From assembly GCA_020846745.1 (NCBI GenBank), contig JADLDI010000061.1:1-64000 (forward strand): DNA of 64,000 nt. The letters run 5' to 3'. The stretch is from Bryobacterales bacterium. Lineage in GTDB: Bacteria; Acidobacteriota; Terriglobia; Bryobacterales; Bryobacteraceae. Below, piece after piece: positions 41,131-50,343 of the stretch. The number at the start of each line of letters is the position of its first letter. The first letter of the stretch is position 1. The notes beneath the pieces are model-generated. The model saw only the letters and a program-made list of their open reading frames with translations. It was not told the origin of the DNA and searched no databases. Both the position numbers and the translations under genes were made by a program.

Positions 41131-43458
41131 TTAACGGGTTTTCCAGCGGTTGGCGAGCGCGGCTAATTTGTCTTCCATGGTGGGCTGGGCCGGTGGCCGG
41201 CGCTGTTGCTGGGGCGGCTGCTGGCCGGTTTGTTGGGGCGGGCGGGGCCCGGCGGGGCGCTGCTGCTGCTGCTGTTGATGGGCCGGCGGTCCCATGAGGG
41301 CCTTCATAGAAAGGGCGATGCGCTTGACCTTAGGGTCGGCATTGAGGACCTGGACTTTGACGATCTGGCCGACCTTGACGACCTCGGAGGGGTCTTTAAT
41401 GTATCTATTTGAGAGTTCGGAGATGTGAACCAATCCGTCCTGATGGACGCCGATGTCGACGAAGGCGCCGAACTTGGTGACGTTGGTGACCACGCCTTCG
41501 AGGGTCATGCCGGGTTGAAGGTCTGAGATTTCCTTGACGTCGTCGCGGAAGGCGGGGGCGACGAACTTGTCGCGGGGGTCGCGGCCCGGTTTGCGGAGTT
41601 CTTCGACGATGTCTTTGAAGGTGTAGACACCGACGGAGGCGAACTCGGCGGCCTGCTTTTCGAGCTTGTCGGCGAGAGAGGGGTCCTTGATGAGCTGGTC
41701 GAGGGCGACGTTGAGGTGCTGGGCCATCTTCTCGACGGTGGGGTAGGTTTCCGGGTGGACGGCAGTGGCATCGAGGGGGTTGTCGCCGCCGCGGATCCGC
41801 AGGAATCCGGCAGCCTGTTCGAAGGTCTTGGGGCCGACGCCGGGGACGGCCATCAACTGAACACGCGACTTGAAACGGCCGTTTTCATTCCGAAACTCAA
41901 CGATCTTCTGCGCGGTGCGCTGGTTGACGCCGGCGACGTAGCGGAGCAGGGCCCAAGAGGCGGTGTTGAGGTCGACGCCGACGCGGTTGACGCAACTCTC
42001 GATGACCTGTTCGAGAGACTGGTGGAGCTGGGGCTGATCGACGTCGTGCTGATACTGGCCGACGCCGATGGACTTGGGGTCGATTTTGACGAGTTCGGCA
42101 AGAGGGTCCTGGAGGCGGCGGCCGATGGAGATGGCGCCGCGAACGGTGAGGTCGAGGTCGGGGAACTCCTGGCGGGCGATGTCGGAGGCGGAGTAGATGG
42201 AAGCGCCGGATTCGTTGACGACAACGGTGAAGATGCCGGTGAGGTTCTGCTCTTTGAGGAAGGCCCGGACCATGGATTCGGTTTCGCGGGAGGCGGTGCC
42301 GTTGCCGATGGCGATGGCCTTGATGTGGTGCTTATCGATCAGGGTTTTGAGGATGCGGGCAGAGCCGATCAGGTCGTTCTTGGGCTCGTGCGGGTAGATG
42401 ACGGAGTGTTCGAGGAGCTTGCCGGTTTCGTCGATGACGGCGAGCTTGCAGCCGGTGCGGATGCCGGGGTCGACGGCGAGGACGTTGAGGTGGCCGGCCG
42501 GGGGCGCAAGGAGTAGGTTTTCGAGGTTCTCGCGGAAGACCTTGATGGCTTCGGCGTCGGCGCGCTGTTTGAGTTCGAGGCGGACTTCGGTCTGGATGGA
42601 GGTGTTGAGGAGGCGCTTCCAGGAGTCTTCGATGGCTTCGACGAGGTGGGGAGTCCAGTCGCCCTGGGTTTTAAGGATGGACGATTTGAGGTGGACGAGG
42701 GCCCTTTCGGCGTCGAGTTCGATGGTGAAGAAGAGGACGCTCTCGTTTTCGCCGCGACGGATGGCGAGCATGCGGTGGGACGGGATGGTCTTGGCGGGCT
42801 CGCGATAGTCGTAGTACATCTTGAACTTCTCTTCGGGATCCTGGGCGTCGGTCGCTTTGCGGGCGGCAACGATACCTTCGTCGAGCATCATCTGGCGGAG
42901 GGCCTTGCGGAAGTCGGCGTTTTCGCTGATCATTTCCGCGATGATGTGACGCGCGCCTTCGAGGGCCTCGGCGGCGGTGGCGACGCCTTTCTCGGGGGAG
43001 ACGAAGGTGGCGGCGAACTGGTCGAGGGGGAGTTCGGCGGGCTGCTGGTCCCAAAGGTACATGGCCAGGGGTTCGAGACCCTTTTCGCGGGCGATGGTGG
43101 CCTTGGTGCGGCGCTTGGGCTTATAGGGGAGGTAGAGATCTTCGAGTTCGCTCTTGTCGAGGGTGGCGAGGATGCGGGCCTTCAACTCGTCGGTCAGCTT
43201 GCCTTGCTCCTCGATGCTCTTGAGGATGGTTTCGCGACGGTCTTCGAGTTCGCGGAAGTAATGGAGCTTTTCTTCGATGGACCGGATCTGCACTTCGTCG
43301 AGGTTACCCGTGGCTTCCTTACGGTAGCGGGCGATGAAGGGGACAGTCCCACCTTCGTCGAGCAACTCCATGGTCGCAACGAGGCTCTTGAGAGGAACGC
43401 CCAAGGTTTGGGCAATGTGGAGGAGGACCTCCGTCGAGAGAACTTTCAATTCAGCCAT
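41131..43458 (-). CDS. tex: Tex family transcription accessory protein (S1 RNA-binding)
   Basis: The protein has 775 residues from the ATG at 43458; a 19-residue extension to 43515 has no support. Domains in order: N-terminal helical Tex domain (MLDEGIVAARKATDAQDPE and FIARYRKEATGNLDEVQIR), YqgF-like RNase-H fold (LAVDPGIRTGCKLAVIDETG), helix-hairpin-helix (LRYVAGVNQRTAQKIVEFR and AVPGVGPKTFEQAAG), and a C-terminal S1 domain (LEGVVTNVTKFGAFVDIGVH). The last 70 residues are rich in Gln and Pro. It binds RNA and affects transcription and virulence gene expression in other bacteria. Confidence 0.95.
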   Translation of the reverse strand: MAELKVLSTEVLLHIAQTLGVPLKSLVATMELLDEGGTVPFIARYRKEATGNLDEVQIRSIEEKLHYFRELEDRRETILKSIEEQGKLTDELKARILATLDKSELEDLYLPYKPKRRTKATIAREKGLEPLAMYLWDQQPAELPLDQFAATFVSPEKGVATAAEALEGARHIIAEMISENADFRKALRQMMLDEGIVAARKATDAQDPEEKFKMYYDYREPAKTIPSHRMLAIRRGENESVLFFTIELDAERALVHLKSSILKTQGDWTPHLVEAIEDSWKRLLNTSIQTEVRLELKQRADAEAIKVFRENLENLLLAPPAGHLNVLAVDPGIRTGCKLAVIDETGKLLEHSVIYPHEPKNDLIGSARILKTLIDKHHIKAIAIGNGTASRETESMVRAFLKEQNLTGIFTVVVNESGASIYSASDIARQEFPDLDLTVRGAISIGRRLQDPLAELVKIDPKSIGVGQYQHDVDQPQLHQSLEQVIESCVNRVGVDLNTASWALLRYVAGVNQRTAQKIVEFRNENGRFKSRVQLMAVPGVGPKTFEQAAGFLRIRGGDNPLDATAVHPETYPTVEKMAQHLNVALDQLIKDPSLADKLEKQAAEFASVGVYTFKDIVEELRKPGRDPRDKFVAPAFRDDVKEISDLQPGMTLEGVVTNVTKFGAFVDIGVHQDGLVHISELSNRYIKDPSEVVKVGQIVKVQVLNADPKVKRIALSMKALMGPPAHQQQQQQRPAGPRPPQQTGQQPPQQQRRPPAQPTMEDKLAALANRWKTR

Positions 43459-43654
43459 GCAACAGCAAACCTCTATGGTAGCCGGAGGCGGACAGGTTGG
43501 AGACACTACGGGCATGTTGGGCGGAATGAGGTTGCGGAATATTTGATGATATATTCTACAGATTCAGGCGATTTTCGGGAGGGGACGTGGCCGCAATCCC
43601 GTGTCCTCGACCTGATCACTTTGCGAAACGAACTCCCTCACCTCGCATCTCCCC

Positions 43655-43885
43655 CGAAACGGAACCGCAACCGTCAGGGCGTGAGAAGAAATCCGCTGAA
43701 TGCGATCTAGCACCGCGCCCCGGGTCCGGTAAACCATTGCAAACACGCACTGCTCCGGAAACAGAACCGCAACCGTAAGGGCGTGAGAAAAAATCCGCTG
43801 AATGCGATTTAGCACCGCGCCCCGGGTCCGGTAAACCACTGCAAACACGCATTGCACCGGAAACAGAACCGCAACCGTAAGGGCG
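43655..43885. repeat. 102-bp tandem repeat, about 2.3 copies
   Basis: GAACCGCAACCGT recurs at 43662, 43764 and 43866, exactly 102 bp apart. The first two units are nearly identical along their whole length; the third is truncated at about 43885. Because 102 is 34 codons, all frames stay open across the units and give repetitive translations, but none has a start signal or protein-like composition. Confidence 0.85.
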
Positions 43886-43925
43886 CGGGCCGCATTTTTT
43901 CTCAATCCCGTCAGAGCGCGGGCCC

Positions 43926-44138
43926 AATCTCTCCCCACACTCGCAAGAAAGCGCCGCGCCATCCGACGACATCCTCACCCACTTCCCCCCGTCCGTAGCC
44001 GCCGAAATCCGCGACGACGCGGCCAACCTCGATATCTCCGTCAACTTCCTCATCAGCCAGTACGCCAAAATCGGCTACCAGACCGCCCTGCAGGAATCCG
44101 TGCGGAACGAACCCAATTACGACTCCGTTAAACGTTAA
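43926..44138 (+). pseudogene. C-terminal remnant of an unknown protein
   Basis: An open frame without a start codon ends at TAA 44136-44138 and reads as real protein: ILTHFPPSVAAEIRDDAANL, then ISVNFLISQYAKIGYQTAL and a terminal RNEPNYDSVKR. The composition changes sharply from the tandem repeat before it. It is probably the tail of a gene whose front was lost, possibly of the STGPRT-EGK family, whose members often end in NEPN-like stretches. That link is tentative. Confidence 0.5.
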
Positions 44139-44240
44139 TCAAGATTGCGCTTCGGGCGGTTCGATGAGCCGGCATTCGTGGCGACCTTGCGGACGCACGC
44201 GGGTTGCGACATGATTACCGTATAACGCTGGAGGCTGAGC

Positions 44241-45500
44241 ATGGACCTTTCACGCAGGAGATTTCTCGAGGCGGGCGCCCTTTGGGCGGCGAACGCCGGA
44301 TTGGGCCGGGCTGCGGCGACTGCGCCGCCACGGCAGTTCCAACTACATCCGTTTATTGAGAAGAATCCCAAGGCGGTTTTCATACGCCGGACGAAGGTGG
44401 CCGGACGGATGGATGCCTTGGGGATGCATCGGGAGGGGTTGGCGTTGGGACGGCAGTTGTTCCGTCCGGCAGAGTCGGGCGGGATACCGGTTTCGCACCG
44501 CGTGGTGCTGAAGCCGAACCTGCTGACCTCGCGCGCGGCGGATGGGACGCGGGTCAATTGGGGGACCGATCCGAACTTCTACGAAGGCATGCTGATTGCC
44601 ATGCGAGATGTCGGGCTTCGTAAGTTCTTCTACATCGAAGCGAATTACCGTCACTCGCGCTGGAGCAGGCAGTACGACGATATCCACGAGAAATATGGCG
44701 TAGAGGTGGGCGAATTCAACCGCCGCGCGGCGCATTATCAGCGTGAATGGGGCATGAACTGGAGCCGGCCGGACGACGCGGTGGTGTACCAGAACGTGCC
44801 GCACTATCCGCCAATCCATGAGCCGGACACGTGGATGATCAACATTGCCAAGTGGCGGTCGCACGGCATGTGCCTTACACAGGCTTGCAAGAATGCGCAG
44901 GGGCTGACCGTGTGGCCGTTCCAGCGGTTCTGTCCGGGTTGGGCGATGGTGACGGGCGCACCGGACCATATGCGGGCGCACGTTTGCAAAGACGTGGAGC
45001 AGCGGGTGAACCGGTATTTCGAAAGCCACCGGCGCATGAAGTTCGCGCGGTACGACAGCACGGCTCCGCTGGGGCCGATCCGGCAAGAGATCTGGGCGCA
45101 CAAGACCTGCGATAACTTGAGCACCTTGAAGTTCGGCCTGCACATGGTGGAGGCGATCTACGCGAAGAACGAAGATCCGGCCGATCCGGTGAAGGAGTTC
45201 CTGCCGAATTTCGTGATGTTCGCAAAGGACCCGTTCCGGTTGGACATTGTGGGGCTATGGCTGGGCGGACACGAACCGGGGAACGTGCATTTCTACCGGA
45301 TCGCGAAGGAACGCGGTCTGTCGGATACGTTCAATCCGTGGGAGGTGCCGGTGTATGAGTGGACGGACGAAGGTCCGGTGCAGCGGAAGTTGACCGACTT
45401 CCAGCGGACGGCGATGAAGACCTATTACCTGAAGCGCGAGGGTGAACCGGAGTATCACCTGGTGAACGAACCGTTCGACTACGACCGGATCAAGCTGTAG
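44241..45500 (+). CDS. DUF362-like protein with Tat signal
   Basis: The protein has 419 residues. The N-terminus DLSRRRFLEAGALWAANAG is a twin-arginine signal, so the protein is exported folded. KAVFIRRTKVAGRMD and RVVLKPNLLT fit the DUF362 N-terminal pattern. KWRSHGMCLTQACKNAQGL and NFVMFAKDPFRLDIVGLWLG fit its later conserved blocks, though the ferredoxin cysteines found in some members are absent. The function is unknown; DUF362 proteins are sometimes linked to metal-cluster chemistry. Confidence 0.75.
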   Translation: MDLSRRRFLEAGALWAANAGLGRAAATAPPRQFQLHPFIEKNPKAVFIRRTKVAGRMDALGMHREGLALGRQLFRPAESGGIPVSHRVVLKPNLLTSRAADGTRVNWGTDPNFYEGMLIAMRDVGLRKFFYIEANYRHSRWSRQYDDIHEKYGVEVGEFNRRAAHYQREWGMNWSRPDDAVVYQNVPHYPPIHEPDTWMINIAKWRSHGMCLTQACKNAQGLTVWPFQRFCPGWAMVTGAPDHMRAHVCKDVEQRVNRYFESHRRMKFARYDSTAPLGPIRQEIWAHKTCDNLSTLKFGLHMVEAIYAKNEDPADPVKEFLPNFVMFAKDPFRLDIVGLWLGGHEPGNVHFYRIAKERGLSDTFNPWEVPVYEWTDEGPVQRKLTDFQRTAMKTYYLKREGEPEYHLVNEPFDYDRIKL

Positions 45501-45665
45501 GCAGTTCTTCGCGGGCGGGCGTTCTTGTTTCGAGCGGGGTTGGGCAGCCTACGCGGCGAGAGTTTGCTTACTCGGTAACAGCCGCGAACGACGACGTTCG
45601 AACGGGCAGGCAGCGGGGAGCCGGTTGCTACAATAAATGGTTTGCGCGCCCGCGCCTTGCCCAAT

Positions 45666-46910
45666 ATGCCAAAACAAACCGTGGCCGTTCTGTTTGGAGG
45701 ACGGTCAGTCGAGCACGAAGTTTCGATCATCAGCGCCCACCAGGCGATGGACGCGCTCGACGTTGCGGGGTATCCGTTGCTGCCGATCTACATCACGAAA
45801 GCGGGGCACTGGTATGCGGGGAAGAGCCTTTACAACCTGAAACAATATTCGAACCCTGCGTTCGATCCGATGTCGCTCAGGGATTCTCACCGGGTCATGC
45901 TGGTGCCCGATCCTTCGGTGCGGCAACTGGTTCTCCATCCCAACGGCGGCAAGGGGTTTTTCTATAAAGCGCCGATGCTTTGGGCGGATGTGTTCTTCCC
46001 GGTGCTGCACGGGGCGTTTGGAGAAGATGGCTGTCTGCAGGGATTGTTCGAGACGGCGGACGTTCCCTATGTTGGCTGCGGCGTTCTGGCGTCAGCTATG
46101 GGGATGGACAAGGTGGAGCACAAGCGGCGGTTCGCGGCGGCGGGTATTCCGGTGCTGCCGTGCGAGACGGTGTCGCGGCGGGCATGGAAGATCGATCCGG
46201 CACGGTTTATCAAGATCGTCGAAGAGAAGTTCGGTTGGCCGGTGATTGCGAAGCCGGCGACGTTGGGGTCGTCAATCGCTATATCGCGGTGCGCATCAAG
46301 CGCGGAACTGACGAAGGCCATCGATACGGCGATGACTTACGACAGCACGGTGCTGGTGGAACGGGCGCTGGAGAATTTTCGAGAGGTGAACTGCTCGGTG
46401 TTGGGTCCGCCGAACCGGGCGAGCGTTTGCGAGATGCCGCACACGGCGGGGTTGATGCTGACGTTCGACGATAAGTATCGCGCGGGGCAACCGGCGAAGG
46501 GCGGCAAGATGGGCCGGCGCGGTGGGGTAAAAGGCGGCGTAAAGAGCGCGGGGTTGAAAGGCGGGATCAGCGCGGCGGGTATGGCATCGCTGAACCGTTT
46601 GATTCCGGCGCCGATTTCCGACGACCTGACGGCGACAATTCAGGATTTGGCGGTGGCGGGATTTGAGGCGATCCAGGGGTACGGAATCGCACGAGTGGAC
46701 TTTCTGCTTGACGCCGATGGGCATACCGTGTACCTGAATGAGATCAACACGATGCCCGGTTCGTTGTCCTATTACTTGTGGGAGGCATCCGGGTTGGGAT
46801 TCGATAAGCTGGTGGCCACGCTGGTAGAGGGCGCGGTGGAACGGCACAAACAACAGCAGGCCACCGAGCGGGTGATGAACGTGAACCTGCTGGCCGGCGC
46901 GCGTGGCTGA
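45666..46910 (+). CDS. ddl: D-alanine--D-alanine ligase with low-complexity insertion
   Basis: The protein has 414 residues from the ATG at 45666 (MPKQTVAVLFGGRSVEHEVS, the standard Ddl opening); an in-frame ATG at 45642 is less likely. It joins two D-Ala for peptidoglycan. The ATP-grasp motifs PVLHGAFGEDGCLQGLFE, MGMDKVEHKRRF, KPATLGSSIAIS and YLNEINTMPGSLSYYLWEAS are present. A Gly/Lys-rich, basic stretch of about 30 residues (46482-46590; AKGGKMGRRGGVKGGVKSAG) is inserted in the loop before MASLNRLIPAPIS. The stop is followed by the next start as TGATG. Confidence 0.93.
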   Translation: MPKQTVAVLFGGRSVEHEVSIISAHQAMDALDVAGYPLLPIYITKAGHWYAGKSLYNLKQYSNPAFDPMSLRDSHRVMLVPDPSVRQLVLHPNGGKGFFYKAPMLWADVFFPVLHGAFGEDGCLQGLFETADVPYVGCGVLASAMGMDKVEHKRRFAAAGIPVLPCETVSRRAWKIDPARFIKIVEEKFGWPVIAKPATLGSSIAISRCASSAELTKAIDTAMTYDSTVLVERALENFREVNCSVLGPPNRASVCEMPHTAGLMLTFDDKYRAGQPAKGGKMGRRGGVKGGVKSAGLKGGISAAGMASLNRLIPAPISDDLTATIQDLAVAGFEAIQGYGIARVDFLLDADGHTVYLNEINTMPGSLSYYLWEASGLGFDKLVATLVEGAVERHKQQQATERVMNVNLLAGARG

Positions 46911-47653
46911 TGCAGACCGGCTTTGTAGAGGTGGACGGACAACGCCTCCGGTATCAGCGGGGCGGGAGTGGTCCGGATGTTCTGCTTCTACATGGCTGGG
47001 GCGGGCAGATTGAGAGTTTTTACCCGGTAGTACAGGCGCTGAACCCGACGTTTCGAACGACGGCGATCGACTTTCCGGGGCACGGGCAATCGGCGCTTCC
47101 GCCGGCGCCGTGGCACGTATCCGATTTCCTGAACTGCACGCTGCGGGTGATGGATCAGTTGGGGTTGCGGCGGCCGCATATCGTGGCGCATTCGTTCGGC
47201 GGGCGGGTAACGATCAAGATGGCGGCGGAGCATCCGCAACGGGCTGGGAAGTTGCTGTTCACGGCTGGCGCGGGGGTGATACCGCCGGCATCGCTATCGG
47301 TGAAGGCGAAGCGCTTTGCGGCGAACTTCAAGGCACTAGTGCCGGAAAACGTGCGGGAGAAACTGTTGCCGCACCTTGCGTCGCGGGATTACCAGAATGC
47401 GGGCGAGTTACGGCCCACGCTGAGAAACGTTGTTAGTGAAGATCTGACACCGCTGCTGAGTAAGATTGCGCATAAGACGCTGCTGGTTTGGGGCGATCAG
47501 GATCGTGAGACGCCGCTTTATTGCGGCGAGACGATGAAGCGGGAGATGCCGAATGCGGAATTAGTGGTGTTTCCCGGAGCGGGCCACTTTCCGTATCTCG
47601 ACCAGACGAATAAGTTCAACCTGCTAATGCTGAAGTTTCTGCGAGAGGACTGA
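46910..47653 (+). CDS. Alpha/beta hydrolase in the ddl-murF cluster
   Basis: The protein has 247 residues. The triad is visible: nucleophile Ser in IVAHSFGGRV, Asp in VWGDQDRETP and His in GAGHFPYLDQ; the oxyanion region is LLHGWGGQIES. It has no signal peptide. It is wedged between ddl and the Mur ligase with TGATG junctions on both sides, so it is made together with the D-Ala-D-Ala pathway. The substrate is unknown. Confidence 0.85.
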   Translation: MQTGFVEVDGQRLRYQRGGSGPDVLLLHGWGGQIESFYPVVQALNPTFRTTAIDFPGHGQSALPPAPWHVSDFLNCTLRVMDQLGLRRPHIVAHSFGGRVTIKMAAEHPQRAGKLLFTAGAGVIPPASLSVKAKRFAANFKALVPENVREKLLPHLASRDYQNAGELRPTLRNVVSEDLTPLLSKIAHKTLLVWGDQDRETPLYCGETMKREMPNAELVVFPGAGHFPYLDQTNKFNLLMLKFLRED

Positions 47654-49260
47654 TGGGAATAGGCGTGGTAGCGGTCCAGCTTCTCGCGGTTGTTGCGGCG
47701 GCGCTGTTGGCGTCGCGGCGGGCGGTTCGCGCGTTGCACATGTGGCAGATGGACAGCTACATCAATGCCCGCTATGTTCAGTGGCTATTCGCGAAGCCGC
47801 TGGAGCGGCACTACGACGTGGTGGCGATCGCCCTTGTTGCTGTGTGGATTGCCGCGCGGTTCGCGATAGGTCCGGCAGGGGCGGCGGCGGTATGCGTGCC
47901 GTGGATCGGCTGGGCTCTCCGGCAATGGTTCAAGAAAGACACGGAACCGGCGAAGAAACCGCTGGACATGACGGAGCGGGCGAAGAAGACGCTGCTGGTT
48001 GCACGGTTGCTGATAGCGGCGCTTGCGGTGCTGTTCGGCGGTACCGTTTTGTTTGCGGATGCGGGGATGCCGCTGGCGGCACTGCTGGCGCACATGGGGC
48101 CGTGGACGGTGCTGTTGGCGAACACGCTGCTGGCGCCGTGGCGCAAAGCCGTTAACCAGCGTTTCATCCGGCAGGCGGGCGAGAAACTACAGCAGTTACG
48201 GCCGGTCGTTATCGGGGTAGCGGGCAGTTACGGTAAGACTTCGACCAAGTACTTTCTGGATGTAATGCTGCGCGAGCGGCATAACGTGCTGAAATCGCCG
48301 GGTAACTTCAATACGCTGCTCGGCATTACGCGCGTGGTGAACGACATGCTGCAGCCGGAGCACAAGCTGCTGATCGCGGAGATGGGGGCGTACAAGCGCG
48401 GCGAAGTGAAAGAGATTGCGGATTTGGTGCATCCGCGGATCGGAATTATCACGTCGATCGGTCCGGAACACTTCGAGCGGTTTCTTTCGATGGAGAACAT
48501 CGAGGCGACGAACTATGAAGTGATTGAGGCATTGCCGCCGGACGGGCTGGGCGTGTTTAACGGCGAGAACGAACATTGCGTGAAGCTGGCGCGGGCGACG
48601 AAACATACCCGAGTTGCACTGTACGGCCTGGCACGGCGCGACGATCTGGACCTTTGGGCCGAGAATGTGGAGCATACGAGCCAAGGGCTGCAGTTCGAGT
48701 TAGTGCTGAAGGATGGGCGGCGGGCAACAGTCACCACGGCCATTGTGGGGCGGCATAACGTATTGAACATCCTGGGCGCGGCGCGGATCGCACTGGAGAT
48801 GGAGGTTCCGCTCGCATCGATCGTTTCGGCCATTGGCGCGTTGCAACCGGCGCCGCACCGGTTGGAAGTGAAGCAGGGTGGCGGGGGCACGATCATCATC
48901 GACGATTCGTATAACTCGAACCCGATCGGCGCGGGCGAAGCGCTGCACGTGCTGTCGCAGTTTAAGACGGGCCGGCGGATCTTAGTTACGCCGGGGATGA
49001 TCGAGTTGGGCGTACTGCACTATCAGGAGAACGAGAAGCTGGGGTTTACGGCCTCCGAGTGCGCGGACTTCGTGATTCTGGTGGGTCCGGAGCAGACGAA
49101 GCCATTGCAGGATGGGCTGAAGCGCGGCAATTTTCCGGAAGAGAGCCTGCGGGTTGTGAAAGACCTCTCGGAAGCGACCGCGATTTTTCAGAAACTGCTG
49201 CGGCCGGGCGACGTGCTGCTGTTCGAGAACGATCTGCCGGACTTATACACTGAGAAATAG
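47653..49260 (+). CDS. murF: Membrane-anchored MurF-like ligase
   Basis: The protein has 535 residues. The first 175 contain about four hydrophobic segments (for example VAVQLLAVVAAALLA and ARLLIAALAVLFGGTVLFAD), which ordinary MurF lacks. The Mur ligase core follows: ATP loop VIGVAGSYGKTSTKYFL, GNFNTLLGITRVVNDML, GIITSIGPEHFERF, GRHNVLNILGAARIAL and the MurF-type IIDDSYNSNPIGAGEALHVL. MurF adds D-Ala-D-Ala to the UDP-MurNAc-tripeptide, so its coupling to ddl makes biochemical sense. The membrane domain suggests a variant working at the inner face of the membrane. Confidence 0.85.
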   Translation: MGIGVVAVQLLAVVAAALLASRRAVRALHMWQMDSYINARYVQWLFAKPLERHYDVVAIALVAVWIAARFAIGPAGAAAVCVPWIGWALRQWFKKDTEPAKKPLDMTERAKKTLLVARLLIAALAVLFGGTVLFADAGMPLAALLAHMGPWTVLLANTLLAPWRKAVNQRFIRQAGEKLQQLRPVVIGVAGSYGKTSTKYFLDVMLRERHNVLKSPGNFNTLLGITRVVNDMLQPEHKLLIAEMGAYKRGEVKEIADLVHPRIGIITSIGPEHFERFLSMENIEATNYEVIEALPPDGLGVFNGENEHCVKLARATKHTRVALYGLARRDDLDLWAENVEHTSQGLQFELVLKDGRRATVTTAIVGRHNVLNILGAARIALEMEVPLASIVSAIGALQPAPHRLEVKQGGGGTIIIDDSYNSNPIGAGEALHVLSQFKTGRRILVTPGMIELGVLHYQENEKLGFTASECADFVILVGPEQTKPLQDGLKRGNFPEESLRVVKDLSEATAIFQKLLRPGDVLLFENDLPDLYTEK

Positions 49261-49264
49261 GTTT

Positions 49265-50320
49265 ATGGGACTGCTGGACAAACAAGCGGCCAGAACTACA
49301 CTTACGGTCATTCTGGTGTGTGCCGCGGTGGTGGCGCTGTTCGTGATCCGGCAAGTGGTGGTGCTATTCATTATCGCGGTGCTGATCGCGTATCTGGTGT
49401 CGCCGCTGGTGGACTTTGTGGACCGGTACGCTGGCGGCAGTCATCGCTCGCGAACATTCACGCTGGCAGTGGTTTACCTGACTCTGCTGGCGATAGTCGG
49501 CACGGCGCTTGGCGCGATCATTACACAGGTGATCGAAGAAGCCACTGTGCTGGCGAAGGCGTTGCCGGCCTACATACAGGACCCGAGCTTGTTCGACAAA
49601 CTGCCGCTGCCATCGTGGATCAAGGCGCAACGCGGGGCGATCGTCGAATGGGTACGGCAACAGGTTGAGGCGCAGACAGACCAGATACTGCCGACGCTGA
49701 CACGCGCCGGGCGGGGGTTGCTGTCGTTGTTCGGTAACGCGATCTACCTGGTGATGCTGCCGATTCTGAGCTTCTTTCTGCTGCGGGACGGCGATGCGAT
49801 TCGCGCGGCAATCATCGAGCAGTTCGACCGGTTGGAGCGCCGCGAACTGATCGAGGGCATTCTGGCCGATATCCACGTAATGCTGGCGCAGTACATGCGG
49901 GCGCTCCTGTTGCAGTCGCTATCGGCGTTTGTGGCCTTCGTCGTTCTGCTGCACTTGCTGGGCGTGCCGTACGCACTGCTGCTCTCGGTGTTCATTGCGG
50001 TGATCGAGATCATCCCGGTGATCGGGCCGCTGATATCGGCCGTGACGGTGATTATGGTCTCGCTGTTTTCAGGGTATCCGCAGATGCTGGTGCTGATCAT
50101 CGCGGTGATCGTCACGCGGGTAGTGCTCGATAACTTGATTCAGCCGTACCTGATGAGCCAGGGCGTGGAACTGCATCCGATGGTGGTGATACTGGGCGCG
50201 ATTGCGGGCGAGGCGCTGGGCGGCGTGTTCGGCATTTTTCTCTCGATACCGGTGCTGGCGACGCTGCGGATTCTGGTGGTCCGGTACCGGCGCAGGCTGG
50301 CAACGCCGATTGTTACCTAG
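49265..50320 (+). CDS. AI-2E family transporter (UPF0118/PerM)
   Basis: The protein has 351 residues and about eight membrane segments. Typical family blocks are VVVLFIIAVLIAYLVSPLVD, YLVMLPILSFFLLRDGD, LLHLLGVPYALLLSVFIAVI followed by EIIPVIGPLISA, and QPYLMSQGVELHPMVVILG. Family members export varied substrates (AI-2, ions). It starts 4 nt after murF and probably belongs to the same operon, perhaps for an envelope function. Confidence 0.88.
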   Translation: MGLLDKQAARTTLTVILVCAAVVALFVIRQVVVLFIIAVLIAYLVSPLVDFVDRYAGGSHRSRTFTLAVVYLTLLAIVGTALGAIITQVIEEATVLAKALPAYIQDPSLFDKLPLPSWIKAQRGAIVEWVRQQVEAQTDQILPTLTRAGRGLLSLFGNAIYLVMLPILSFFLLRDGDAIRAAIIEQFDRLERRELIEGILADIHVMLAQYMRALLLQSLSAFVAFVVLLHLLGVPYALLLSVFIAVIEIIPVIGPLISAVTVIMVSLFSGYPQMLVLIIAVIVTRVVLDNLIQPYLMSQGVELHPMVVILGAIAGEALGGVFGIFLSIPVLATLRILVVRYRRRLATPIVT

Positions 50321-50343
50321 CTCAGATTCTCCATCGCTGTGTC

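Larger units (their letters stand above)
43459..44240. other. 782-bp repeat-rich spacer
   Basis: No intact gene is seen between tex and the DUF362-like gene. The segment holds an echo of the window-start repeat family at about 43616-43636 (TLRNEL in the plus frame), a 102-bp tandem repeat at 43655-43885, a C-terminal protein remnant at 43926-44138 and a 17-bp intergenic repeat at 44145-44161. It looks like a graveyard of degenerate family copies. Confidence 0.6.

Noticed and set aside
41716..43710. Long plus-strand open frames opposite tex
   Set aside because: Gly/Glu/Val/Asp-rich translations are the usual antisense shadows of a high-GC gene; tex itself has complete domains.
43655..43885. 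CRISPR array
   Set aside because: The units are 102 bp, contiguous and alike along their whole length, so there are no repeat-sized and spacer-sized segments.
43616..44068. Minus-strand 150-codon frame with 34-residue repeats
   Set aside because: It arises because the 102-bp tandem repeat keeps all frames open; no ribosome-binding site and odd Cys/Gly/Ser composition.
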